64,000 nt of DNA from Cavenderia fasciculata (Eukaryota > Evosea > Eumycetozoa > Acytosteliales > Cavenderiaceae), in the NCBI RefSeq assembly GCF_000203815.1, contig NW_004457737.1, positions 1,736,001 through 1,800,000 of the forward strand. Reading direction: 5' to 3'. The stretch's first letter is position 1. The number at the start of each line of letters is the position of its first letter. Positions 1 to 12,057 of the stretch are shown here, piece by piece. The translations under genes and the position numbers were made by a program. A model generated the notes under the pieces. That model made no database searches, was not told the origin of the DNA, and saw only the letters and a program-made list of their open reading frames with translations.

Positions 1-431
1 TACCATTCACTACAAATGCCCATGCATGTCTTGTACGAAGACCATCCTTGGCAGATGCAACTACAATTTGAACGATACCATGAATTATTACCAATACTCC
101 AATAAAGAAACATAAACTTGCCAATGCTAAAAATATGAAATAGAAAATAATTAATTAATTAATTAAGATATGGATTGAAAGTAAAACTTTTGATTTTTGG
201 TTCCAAATATTTATTACCTTTAAAGAATGTTGATTGGTGTTGTTGATCTTGTTTTTTAAAAAGAGACATTTTTTTGGATGCTGGTTTGGAGGACGAGGAT
301 GATTCGTCTTGGTTGTGGTGAGCAGAAGACGATGATGGTTCTGGGTGAATTGGACTTGGTTGAGGTTCCTTGATTTCAACAAATTCATCACCATTTGATG
401 ATGGTTGGTGTTCATGTACTGATTCAGACAT
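1..431 (-). CDS. Membrane protein, 5' part only (runs off left edge)
   Basis: I do not recognise this gene. The start codon is at 431. Exon 1 (218-431) encodes about 71 residues rich in Ser, Glu, Pro and His, with a Lys-rich end (KKMSLFKKQ). A 91-nt GT..AG intron (127-217) keeps the frame into exon 2 (1-126). Exon 2 opens with a long hydrophobic segment (ALASLCFFIGVLVIIHGIVQ), probably a transmembrane helix, followed by basic residues (SAKDGLRTRHA). The gene continues beyond base 1, so neither length nor family can be judged. The charged, disordered N-terminus before a membrane segment suggests a cytosolic tail, which is inference. Confidence 0.6.
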
Positions 432-1504
432 TGTTGTTGTTGTAGTTGTTTTTTTGAATAAATTAATTAATTATTAAACAAAAAAAAATAGAATAGAATA
501 TTTAAAATAAACAAACAATTATATTAAAATAAAATGAATTATTATTAGTGACTGTCACTACTACAAATACACTCTTATTTTTAATCATCATTGCAATTAT
601 ATAATATATATAATAAATAGCATTTAAACATTTTGGTATCATTATCTATTCATACCCATGCTTTTTTTAAGAAAAAGAGAGGGGTTTAAAGATGTAATGA
701 AAAGAGACAAAGAGACTTCTACCTCTGGTTTCTTTTGGATATAGAGAGTACTCTCACATACCATAATAATTATATCCATGATAACACCAACATACATATT
801 ATCTATAGATTTTTGGAGGACAATTTGAGATATCTTTGTACCCCCCCTATTAAAAATAAATAAATAATAACAACAACGATAACAGCCAACGTTGGACAAA
901 CAACATTGAATAATATTACTACTTGGTTAACATTATTATTATGTCATACTTTTATTAAAGGTGTTTGAAAAAAAAAATATCATACATGGATACAGATTAA
1001 ATATTAAAATTAAACAACCAAAAGGGAAGGAAATTTCCAAGTGTAATACTTTGTTTGATGGGTATGGTTGAAACTTGGAAGCTGGAATATATGATTGATT
1101 GCAACTATAATATTTTATATTCTCTATCATAAATTCGCTATGGTAGTCTCCGAAATTGAAAAAAAGCAAAGTCAGGTGAAGTCGGAGAACACATAAAAAA
1201 AGCATATTAAAAATAGAGTTAGAGTTGCTGACCACCTATTACTTTTTGTTTGTTTAAAGAGATAAAGAGATAGAGAGAGAAGAGAGACATAACAACGAGA
1301 AAGAGAAAAGAGGAGAGAAACAAAGTTTAGTAACAATTACAACAAACTTCAAAAAAAGTTATCACCTCTTTTTGAATTCATTCATCATTCATTATTATTA
1401 TTATATAGTTTACTGGTCATCTATATATTGTTAATATAAATTATATATATATATATATAGATAAGAAAATAGTAGTTAAAAAGTGTTAGATAAAGATACA
1501 GGAT
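432..1504. other. Intergenic, divergent 5' region
   Basis: This stretch lies between two divergently transcribed starts (431 on minus, 1505 on plus) and should hold both promoters. It is AT-rich with A- and T-runs, a purine-rich GAGA stretch at about 1259-1320, and a (TA)n run at about 1443-1460. Short open frames at 642-899 and 939-1235 on the minus strand have no recognisable protein character. I see no RNA gene. Confidence 0.5.
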
Positions 1505-3605
1505 ATGTCTAGAAGGAAGTTATTAATTAATCTTCATCGGATGAAAGATGAAGAACTTCACTTTAAAATATTACCTTCGACTACAATTGCATTGAATGCT
1601 TTCCACAAGTATGTGTGATATCTATCTATCTATATATCTACTACTACTGATCTATGAATACATTCATATTTACATTTTGTTTTTCTTTCTTTCTTTTCTT
1701 TTTAAAATAAGTGATTTAAATGATGTTCATGCAGATAGATTATTGAGAAATAGATATCTTTATATCTTTTTAAATGGATTGCTTGGTATAGCATTTATGA
1801 TTGTGGAATTACAAGTTTCATGGGATGGCAAAGCTATTGTCATTGATAAATCAACCAAAACCTTTAGAATATTAATCTTTTTCTCTACTTTGATTCTTCG
1901 TATGTATTGATTGAGAAAGATATAGAAATAACACTGGTAATCATAATAATAATACTGGTAAATATATATTAATATTTTTTTTAGTTTGTCAATTAATGGA
2001 TTACTATAGACTTTTATTATCACATACAACACATGGATGGTTGACAAAAAGAGCAAGAGGGTTTAGAGTAACACCTCTCAATGTGGTGAGATCAACTACT
2101 TTGGCACCACTCTTTTGGGCAGAGGTTGCCATTTGTATATTGCAGCCCATTCCATTTGCATCGGGTGACCTTGCTATATGGAACGATCCAAAATGGGGTC
2201 TCTTTATGTGGCTCAGAGTTTATATGTTTGGTAGAGTCTATAGAGATTTTAGTCATGTTTATAAAATTAGACAAAGTATTATTAGAAAGTAAGAAAGAAA
2301 ACAAATTAAGATAATATTATATCAATGTATTGACAATTTGTCTCTTTTTTTTCTTTTTTTATAGGTATAGAGATAGAATGGAGATTCCACCAAAATTTAA
2401 TTGGGCATTAAGTTTTAAATCACTTTTATTCCAACAACCATTGACTACATTTATACCATTTACATTGTTTATTATATTTATTTGTTCTCATATTATCTAT
2501 GTCTTTGAAAGAGAAGCTAATCCCGAGGGATTCACATATCCAGTATCACTGTTTATTTCATTCCTTAGTATGTTTACAGGTTGGCCAACTGATACCTATG
2601 ATGAACATAATCCTGCAACTATTTTTGGTAGATTTGGTGCCATTGTAAGATAAGAAGAAAACTTATTCCTCAATCAGACGGAAAGATACTTACTTATTCT
2701 TTTTTTCTTTTCCATTTTTAGTTATCATGTGTATTAGGTTTATTCTGTTTATCATGTTTAATTGAAAACTTTAGTAATTTAACTCATCCAACTCCACATC
2801 AAAGACCAATCTTGAATTATATTACATTATTGGAAACTCAAGAAAAAGAAAGAGATTCTGCTGCTAGAGTAACTATAGAAATAAGAAATAAGAAATAATA
2901 TTAATATTAATATTAATATTCTTTTTTTAGTTAATTCAAACAGTTTGGAGAAGATATAGATGGCAACATTCAAATAGTTTTGCAGATAATCATACAGTTT
3001 TTAATACTCAGGAAGCATACTTTTGTATGAAATATATTGAGGGGGCAAAGAACTTTGGTCGTTGTAGAAGATATCGTAAACAGATTGAATCAATTGTCAA
3101 TGATGGCAAGGGTAAAGAAGAAAAGGAGGACAAGAAACAAATAGAAACATTGCTCAAAAACTATGAGATTGAAAAACAGGTACGATTCTCTGTTGAACAA
3201 CGTGTCTCAACGATGGAAGAACACCAAGAGTTTATGATCCGACAAATGAACATACTTTTACACAACCAGCAACAACTCTTACAAGTACTTGGTCAAAACA
3301 ATATCCCTCTTCCTATCCTTCAACCTCCTCTTCCTCCTCCAGCTGTTAATATGCCAACTCATCATTCAGTTCAAGTTGAGCCATTGTTCCATCCCCAACA
3401 ACAACAACAACAATCTACCAGTAGTAGCGTAGGAACAGGTTCTAGTTCTCAACAACAAGGTTATTCTGAACAACAAGACCAACAGCAACAACAACAACAA
3501 CAACCATTTTACCAACAACCGTCATCGCAACATTCCTATGAAAATAGAAGTGAACCATTTGGTCATTTCTCGACATCAACATCAAGCAACGATAATAGCT
3601 TATAA
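1505..3605 (+). CDS. SK-type calcium-activated potassium channel-like protein with non-canonical pore
   Basis: Six exons (1505-1608, 1712-1899, 1985-2288, 2365-2644, 2722-2868, 2931-3605) join in frame to 565 residues. The layout is that of small-conductance Ca-activated K channels. S1 has the family-like stretch FMIVELQVSW near residue 65, followed by S2 (about 88-110), S3 (about 130-150), an S4-like WLRVYMFGRVYRDFSH, S5 (about 226-246), a pore loop (255-277) and S6 (about 290-312). The proximal tail has IQTVWRRYRWQH, which resembles the SK calmodulin-binding domain, then a coiled coil and a Gln/Pro-rich C-terminus. The pore reads SMFTGWPTD (residues 267-275) where SK channels have a GYGD filter. 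K selectivity is therefore doubtful. The SK relationship is well supported; ion selectivity and calmodulin gating are inference. Confidence 0.8.
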
Positions 3606-6013
3606 AAAATATCAATTAAAACCAATCAATTTCTTTTTTTTCCCCGACCGACCTCCAACACAATTCAATGACACCCCGTTAAAAATTAAAAATATTTTTT
3701 TAAAATTTCATTTTCGCTCTCCCAGACTCTCCGATGCGAGGCGACACACCCTTTTAAAAAGTTGAGTAGAGTGTTTTTTTTTTGTTGTTTGTTTTCTTTC
3801 ATCATCCCAGTCAAACTAATATTAGAAGAAGGTGAGAATTATTTATACAGTACCATCCCCCTCATTCATCTAAAGTAGTAGTAGGAATAATTATAATAAT
3901 AATAGTTTGAAACATTAAAAAAAAGTATACTTTTTTTACTTTATCGGTCGTTGTATACAAGTTGTTTATCATAATAATAATAATCGTCATAATAATATTA
4001 ACGAGAAAAAGAATTATTTCTCGTTTTTCAAAGATTGAACTTCCATTCATAATAATATGTGTATATCGGAACTACAAAGCATTTATATGTGGCTCAACAA
4101 GATTATCTATTCATTCAACCGACTTTGTAGAAGGCATAAAGGTGGAAGTTCATAAAACAAAAAAAAAATCAATTACTTTTAAAGGTCGTTCAATACGTAT
4201 TCAATTTACAAAACATACAAATTTATTTATTGCTGGTCAGAGAGAGAAACAAAAACAACGAGTCGTTTATTTGTGAATCTTTAAAGAACTAGAACTTAGG
4301 AAATAGAAAAAAAACATTTTAGAATCAATTTAGATTATTACTTTTTTTTTTTTCTTTCAGCTTTAAAAATTGTAAGAAAGAATAGATAATTGGATCGTTT
4401 TGTTGTTCATCATCAAATCAATCATCATTATTCCTCTTCCTCTCCCTTCACCAATACATTTATTATTAATATTTATTTTCATTGGGTGGGAATAAATTAA
4501 TTTATTCCATGGTTATGAAAAAAGAGGGAAAAAAAAGGTATCCAATATCAATTATATGTGGACAATCAGATAATAATAATAATCGTAAATAGTAATAATA
4601 ATAATAATAATAATATTTAATAATAATTATTACAATTATAATAATTGTTTCACTCTACTATTCACTTTTGAAATTCATTTTCCTCCTCATCATCATCATC
4701 ATCAACATCATCATCGTCGTGTTTTTGTCGAATATAGTATAGGATAGGATAGGATAGAAAAAGTAGGTAGTACCAATACAATGTTGTCATCGGTGATCAC
4801 AACAATGGCAAACAATAGAGGAGGATATAAATGGAATATATAACATATATAAATTGGATATGTGGATAGATAGGTTTTGTGGAAATGTACCGTTGAACAG
4901 ATTGCCGGCAACAAAGAGGCAAATCCACCATATTATTTATGATGATTGCACCAACTCACAACAAGACGATTACGATATTCTTCTTCATCCTCTGAAAGTC
5001 TAATAATCAATAGCAACAATGTATTATTATTGTTGTTGTTATATTCTCAAAATAAGAGGAAGAGAAGAGGAGTAGTAGTAGTAGTATAACAACAGGAATT
5101 CCTACTATCCAATCGATTTGCATGCAGAAATACAATAGTTACAAAAACTATCATTGTTGTAAAAATGTTTCGAGATTGTAGACATACCACCCACTCACCA
5201 CATATATACTCACTCACTCACTCACACCTACCAACAACCACACCCCTCCCTCAATTGAGTGTCGAGGTGACAAATTATTGCTGCTGTCTGTCTTTTTCTT
5301 GTTTTTTTTTTTTGTCTGTCTCTTGAATGAGCGAGATAGCAGAGCAGCTGTAACAACTAGATTGGTAACAGATAAACATAAAGATGATTTTTATGATGAT
5401 TTTTTATATTTAAACAAAAAACACCCACAACCAACCATTAACAACAACTAATTGTTGCCTCCATTCAACATTGTTCCTCCTCTTTTCCTTTTACAAACAA
5501 CCAAAATATTTATAAATGTTTTGATAAAACTCTATAAAACACCAACAAAAACAAAAAAGAGCATTGAAAAATTCAAACTTTTTTTAAGAGTTAGATTTAA
5601 CATACATCACAAATAATACTATTATATTATATTTTTTTTGTTTAAACAAATATATTCGAATTGGTATGTTTCAATGTTAATAGTAGTAATAATAGTGATA
5701 GTGATATCTATAATTGGCGAATATTTTGAAAATTGATCCAAGTGATCACATCTGCAAAAAAACATGTTTTTTTTTTATCGTCTTGTGTTTTTTTTTAATT
5801 TAAAACAATATTAATCATTCACAAACAAAAAGTATTAATTCCTTTTATTTTTTTTATTTCTATTCTATTTTAGAGACTTTTTTTCTAAAGTTTTTCAACT
5901 ATAATTCTTTTTTATTATTATTTTATTCTTGCAAGTATCCAACAAAAAAAGAATAATAATTTACTTTGTTATTGTATTATTACAACGACAATATATATAT
6001 AAAAGAAGAAGAA
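3606..6013. other. Long intergenic region, no supported gene
   Basis: 2.4 kb of AT-rich DNA between tandem plus-strand genes. It contains AAT-repeat stretches around 4570-4640, an ACTC repeat near 5205-5225, and many A/T homopolymers. A 104-codon open frame at 3962-4276 starts with an Ile run and then has somewhat protein-like composition, but it matches no family I know and has no neighbouring exon that joins in phase. A GC-richer patch lies at 3640-3760. The promoter of the downstream hydrolase should lie toward the right end. Confidence 0.4.
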
Positions 6014-7086
6014 ATGATGGAAATAATGATGGAATCACACCACCACTCTGGTATATCACACCACAACTCTAATGGTTCTAGTACTTCGACCACAATCGAC
6101 TCGTTGTCACCATCCCTATCGATCTCCAACTCTTCAACACCACCATTATACAACAGTGGCGATAAGAAACGACTCAGAATTTTGTGTTTGCATGGATACA
6201 AACAAAACGCAAATTTGTTCAAGAGCAAGACCGCTGTACTTAGAAAATCTTTAGATGATATTGCAGAGTTTGGTATGTCAAGAAATCAAAGATGAACTCT
6301 CTCAATCAATCAAGAAGGAAAGAAGGAGAAGAAGTTGATTCTAACTTTTTTTTTTTTTAAAACAAAAAAAACAAATCCATCATCTACCCTACCCAACCTA
6401 CCTACTATATATATTTTACATAATATTTTAATATATTATATAGTTTACGTTGATGCTCCACATACAATTGATGAAGCTAAAGGTACAGCCTCTTGGTGGA
6501 GAGCTAGTGGTGATGGAAAAGAGTATCGTGGTTGGGAAACTACTCTTGATTATCTTAAAAATATTTTTATTAAAAAGGTAAATTATAATTTTTCAACATT
6601 TCTTTTTGTCACTTTCTTTATTTATATTAAACATTTGTTTATTTCTTTTAGGGACCATTTGATGGAATTATTGGATTTTCTCAAGGTGCCATTTTATCAA
6701 GTTTAATTAGTTCAATCTCATCTCTCAATCAAGAGAGTGATAATTATTTTACTGGATACAAGGAAATTTCGATCAAATTTAGTTTGTTGTTTAGTGGTTT
6801 CCAAAGCAGAGCCACTGTTCACCAATCTCTCTATCCTTCCAACGACAATGAAAGCAATCAAGGATCATACCCACTCTCCAAGATTGCTACCCCTTCTCTA
6901 CACGTCTGGGGCAAGGCTGACGAATTGGTATCCGCCTCCAATTGCGAAAGTCTCTCACTCCAATTCTCTGAACCACATATTTATATTCACGAACAAGGTC
7001 ATCTCATTCCTCTCTCCAAGAAAGATATCGAACACTATAGAAACTTTCTTCAACAATTTTTAAATAACGAAGAAGGGTTGGAATAA
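6014..7086 (+). CDS. FSH1-family serine hydrolase
   Basis: Three exons (6014-6272, 6444-6577, 6652-7086) give 275 residues, close to the usual size of the FSH1/OVCA2 family. After a Ser/His-rich leader of about 50 residues the alpha/beta hydrolase fold begins with LRILCLHGYKQNANLFKSK, the oxyanion HGY motif. The nucleophile elbow is GFSQG in exon 3, the acid is in GKADELV, and the catalytic His is in EQGHLIP, so the full Ser-Asp-His triad is present. The conserved WWRA..D stretch (exon 2) is also typical. I chose the start at 6014 because the upstream in-frame residues look like translated 5' leader. The family is thought to act on esters; the substrate here is unknown. Confidence 0.85.
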
Positions 7087-7254
7087 CCTTGCTACCTCTA
7101 ACAACACTGTATAGAGGATTCTTTAATAATAATAATAATAATAGTAATAATAGTAATAATTTTTTTTTAATTAATAAATTTAAAATTTCTTAACATTTAT
7201 AAGTATAATAATTATAAATATTATATTATTTATTTCTAATATTTTTATTTCTAT

Positions 7255-8752
7255 TTATTTTTTTAAAAAAGAATAAGTAGAAAACATTCTTTGAATGGTT
7301 AATAATTTTTCATTGTTTCCTAAATGCTCGGATTCTAGGTCTTGAAGGTCTTGATGAATCCATTCTCTTTCTTGACTATTCTTGTTGTTGTTTAGGTGTT
7401 TGGCATAGTGTTTCATTCTTTCGATTAGAATGAGTAATTGACCATACTCTTCAAATGGTTTCTTTTGTTGTTCCAATAATGTCTTTTCATCATCGTTGAT
7501 CAAAGGTGGTTGATAGAGACTAATTCGATAAAAGGTTGAAGCTACTCTTGTGGTAATGGGAACAATTTGATCTGGTAGACTTGTATGTTTGGTGATTGTT
7601 AGTCTACGATGAATCGAACGAAGTGTTGATAGGATTGATTTTTGGGCATTGACTGTATTCTTTGATTCCTTGACAGAGAAAGAGTCATTGATTTTCCAAA
7701 TAACAGTCCAAACAATGAGAACCGATGGAATGGCAGCTAGTAATTGGAAATTGAGTTCATTGCTTTGAAGCAACTTGTCAATTGCCAACATGGCTCTATC
7801 AACATCGACCTTTTCCTTTTGTACTTGGATCAATGCCAAACGCAAAAAGTCACCAAAGAGAGCAGACTTTATGGGAGCTCTAATGTTTAGTTCATAGGGT
7901 TTCATAATGTCACTTAGGTCTCCAAGTGCTACTCGATGTACCAACGAATCAATTTCGGCTTGACTCATATTGGATTGTGTCTCTTTGCAGAAATCAGTCA
8001 CCATACGAGTAAGAGAGTCTAGTGAAGATTGAAGTGCCGCAGGATCAGTGACATTCATTGATTTCTGGTCATATCGAATGACATTCCAAATATTCAACAA
8101 TGGAGTTTCAATATGTTCTCTTGAGAATCTTCTCCAGGCTTGATAGTTTTCCATGACCGACGTTTTAAATTCTTGACGATGTGAATAAGCATAACGAGCA
8201 CCAAAGACAGTCAAACTAGTGCCAATTAAAATCTTTGACCAATTACGAACCATCCAACTTGGTGGTCTTTCATCTCTAATTGCATCTTGACCTCTTAGCA
8301 CCATTGATTGTATTGAAATTGTATTTTCTTTTAATAGATTAAATAAATCTTTTTGATGTTCTTCTAATAAAGATTCATTTAATTTATCAATGCTACTAGA
8401 TTGTGAATAATCACATTTCTTTTTCCATTCTTGATATGATTTTGCAAATGAATCTTCTTCTTCTTGTTGTTGTTGATTTTCATCTTGATCTTTAAATAAT
8501 AATTCACAAGTATCTTTAATTAATAATAAAGATTGATTTATACCAATAATATAATCTGATAGTCCAATGGAATTAGTATTATTATTGGTTTCACCATTTT
8601 CAAATAAACTTAATGAATAAGTTAATCTTCCAATGGCAATTGATAGATTTGAAGAGATTGTAGTAAGAGTCTTAATTCTTTTTGTTAATTCTTTAATTGG
8701 ATGAAGTATTGATTCTCTTTTAATTTTTGTTGTAGTTGAAGTGTTATCTTGA

Positions 8753-8786
<34 letters not shown>

Positions 8787-9663
8787 GATTTTGTTGATTA
8801 TCATTATTTTCTTCATCACTAATAAATTCTTCATCACTTGGATTATCATTTAATTCTTGTTGTTGTTGAGTATTGTTGTTGTTGTTATCATCTCTTTTAA
8901 AAATAGTTTTTTTAATATAGTTGGTTGCCTTTTTTTGGTATTGATTAAATGTAACAATTGAAGAATTGAAACCAATACTTTTGTGAAGAGTCTTTTCAAA
9001 AGATAATTTACTATTCCAAAGACTATAGTAATATTGTACCCAAAAGAATGGAGTTTTTTCAAATAGATACCAATAACGTGAGTCGGTTCTCTTTGTCCAA
9101 TAATCTTGAGCCGATGTAATCTCTGATTCAACCATCAACAACAAATCTACCAATAAAACCAATTGATCAACCACCAAATTTGAAAGTAATAGTTGTTTTC
9201 CAGTCTTGTAAGTGATTGTCGGGTTAAGTTCAGCTCTTTTGTTTGTACCAGGTTTTAAAAGGTCACCTTCACCAATCATACCATCATTACCATACAAATT
9301 TTCAAATGATTCAAGTTGATTTTTAAATGATTCAATCTTTTGTAATAATGGTTGAAAGAATTGTTGTTGACCTATTAAATTTAATATATATCTATTTCTT
9401 TTTTGTTCATGTTGATGTTGATGATGATGATGATGATCTGATTGTTGTTGTTGTTGAGTATTTGAAGTATAAATTGAAGAAGAAGTAGTTGAAGTTGAAT
9501 AAGATTCATTGACTATACTTGTAATAGCATTCAATAGTTTAATATCCAATTGATGATCAATGTGATCATGTTCAACATGTAAACAATCCCATTTCTTGAT
9601 TGATGTTGAATCTAAAAGATTCTTTTTAACTTGTTTTGCTTTCTTGTGAATAAATGATGTCAT
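7255..9663 (-). CDS. nca2: NCA2-like mitochondrial membrane protein
   Basis: A single-exon gene of 802 residues. The signature of nuclear control of ATPase protein 2 is clear: PPSWMVRNWSKILIG near residue 470 leads into a first hydrophobic segment, followed by the conserved block HIETPLLNIWNVIRYD. A second membrane segment lies near residue 640 (LLAAIPSVLIVWTVIW). In yeast NCA2 affects expression of the mitochondrial ATP6/ATP8 mRNA and sits in the mitochondrial membrane. The N-terminal half carries the Asn/Gln/His-rich insertions typical of dictyostelids, which make it longer than yeast NCA2. It lies tandem behind ccdc93 with 148 bp between them. Confidence 0.85.
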
Positions 9664-9811
9664 AAGTAATCTAAATTATTTGTTTGTTTGAAAGATTACA
9701 ATGCGAATGATCATTCTTACCTCATATCGATTTTTTTTTTTGTGAACTTCTTCTTCTTTTATTTAGTTTTGAAAAATTTTATACATTTATTTATTATTTA
9801 TTACTTTTATT

Positions 9812-11820
9812 TTATTGAGCAGTTAATTCAGATAAAGTTGATTGTAATACTTCATTCTTACGACATTCTTCTTGGAATTCCTTTGTATATTTATAATAGT
9901 TTCTTTCTTGTTCGACAAGGGTAATGTATTGATCAGAGAGCGAGGTATGTTTAGACTTTTCGTGTGCACGTTTACCTTCACTCTTGCTCAAAACCTCTTG
10001 GATACCGGCGATGATATTGTCCATTGATTTGATAAACATTTCCTTGTTGGTTTTGGAAGACATGGCAACATTGTATTTGGTTTGGATCGATTGGAGGATG
10101 GAAAGTTCATTGTCGAGAAGCTGGCGCTTGTCATCCAATGTATTGTAGGTGGTATAGTATTGACGAGTCTCTGTGAGTTTGGCGTCGGATTGCTCAGACA
10201 ACTCGATAAATTGTCTCTGGTATTGAAGGAGTTCGGCACGCGATGGCAATTCATCGAGATAACGTTGGAGTAGTGAAATGTCACGATTCTTTTTGTTGAG
10301 TAGTTGTTTGAGTTTCTTGAACTTTTCGAGGTCGGCCTCGAACGCCTCTTCTATCTGTTGGCGACGTTCGGCATCGTCTTCGTCTTCGGCGCTACCGCCA
10401 CCACCCTTGACCAGCTCCTCAATCTTGGCCTTGTACTCGAGCATCTGCTTCTTGCAGCTGTCCTTGAACATTTGCTCTTGTGCCACCAACGTCTCGTTGA
10501 GCAGGACCAACGAACGCAGTGCTTGGAGCATCTTTGTGTTTTCGGGTGTTTCGAGAGCATCCAATTTCTCAGTCTCTGCAATGATACGCGCGTTAAAGGC
10601 TTGGCGCTTGGCAAGATCGTTTTGGAGTTGGTCGACACGCTCTTGCAACTCTTGACGAAGCTTGGCAATACGCTTGAGCTCTTCTTGGCGCTGGCTGATT
10701 TGTTTGTCGAGTGCTGCCACCTTTTGACGATGTAATTTCTCGCCCATCGCTTTTCCAGACGGACCGTCAACATCCATCTCTGAATAACGATGTGCGAGAT
10801 CGTTGATTTCGTCGGTCGCCACCACCGACTTTAAAATGCCACCACTAATCTTGTTGATCTTTTGACTGTCCACTCCACTCATACTCTTCATCATCTTTTG
10901 AATACGCTTCTCTTCTTCATCGGCTTCACCAGAGCCATGGCCACCATCCTTGTCTTGACCAAGTGCTTGTTCGAGTTTGGCAGCTGCAGCCGACTTGTCA
11001 CCACTTGAAGGTGTGACTCTACTTAATCTGTGCAGTTTACCATACTCTAACAATGTTTCTTGGGGTGTGGCTGTACTGCCAGTGGTGGCAGCCGCCTTTC
11101 TAAATTTACGTGATGGTTTGTATCTGTTTTCAACCTGATGAACAAATGCACACGAGGCATCTAAATTGGTCTTGGTTTCCTTGTCTGTGGGTGTTTGGAA
11201 CCCCTTGTTAAACATACTCTCTGAATAGATACGAAGAAGATCTCCAGTCTCTTCTCTTGTCTCTATAACCTTTGCAATCAACCATCTAATAATTGGGAAT
11301 AGATTTGGATAATTTAAACCTTGAATTTGTTGTGCTTGTAATGGGAATGGACATTTCATTCTTCTCAATGATTTAATTAATTCTTCTGACAATGCACTAG
11401 AAGATTTGAAGATTCGAGAGTCAGTATTTAACTCTTACAAACTACTAAATATATATATCTATCTAATATACATTACATTTTTTGTCTAATATTTGAATTT
11501 TCTTGAAAGAATAAATCACCATCTACATCTACATTGGAGGCAGTGATTGACCAAGCCATACCACCTACTACCTTGTCAAATGGAGATAGACCTTGAATAC
11601 GAGCACGAAAGTAACCACCAGTCACCAATAGTTCAATAATCTCTTGATACTTTTGTTCAGAGTCTGTATCCTCCATCTGAGACAATTCACCTTCTCTTGC
11701 ATTGGCAGGTGCCTTGACCGTTGATCTCTTTGTAAAACTACTTAGATCATTTGAACTTGTATTTGCATCATCTGCAAAGAATATACTCTTTTTCTTTGCT
11801 TGTTTTAATGTATCTTCCAT
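9812..11820 (-). CDS. ccdc93: CCDC93, subunit of the CCC/Commander complex
   Basis: Two exons (11477-11820 and 9812-11396) join across an 80-nt intron to give 642 residues, close to human CCDC93. The N-terminal globular (NN-CH-like) domain has the diagnostic [20 protein letters not shown] stretch and, across the junction, [20 protein letters not shown]. These are followed by a segment like the family's FP.I.WL.K..ETREE..D. The C-terminal 300 residues are a long charged coiled coil ([20 protein letters not shown] and onward). In animals CCDC93 works with COMMD proteins, CCDC22 and retriever in endosomal recycling, and the same role is likely here. The gene is divergent from coq9 over 237 bp. 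Confidence 0.93.
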
Positions 11821-12057
11821 CCTCTAAATATATATAAAGTACAAATAGAAAGACAGATAGAGAAATTAATTTAATAGTAGATCTTGTTTAAGTGAAGAGT
11901 TGAGTGTCTCTTGCAAAGAGCCTGGCTCATAAAAAAAAAATCATCAAATTCGAAAGGTTTTGTGATTATTCTTTCATTGCTCTGATGATCTTTTAATTTC
12001 CGACATAGGCGAATGATCATTAGATACTAAGGAAGTAGAAAGAAAGGAAGGAAGGAA
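11821..12057. promoter_or_regulatory. Shared divergent promoter region, ccdc93 / coq9
   Basis: These 237 bp separate the start codons of ccdc93 (minus) and coq9 (plus), so both core promoters and 5' UTRs must fit here or nearby. The sequence includes a moderately GC-containing stretch (about 11890-11925), an A-run (about 11931-11940), and a purine-rich AAGGAAGGAAGG-type leader just before the coq9 ATG. No specific factor site can be assigned. Confidence 0.45.

Noticed and set aside
642-1235. Two minus-strand open frames of 85 and 98 codons
   Set aside because: Hydrophobic, Asn/Tyr/Ile-rich translations of AT-rich promoter DNA with no in-phase neighbouring exons.
10278-10773. Overlapping open frames on both strands within ccdc93
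   Set aside because: They are other-frame shadows of the coiled-coil coding region, which is richer in GC and therefore has few stops.
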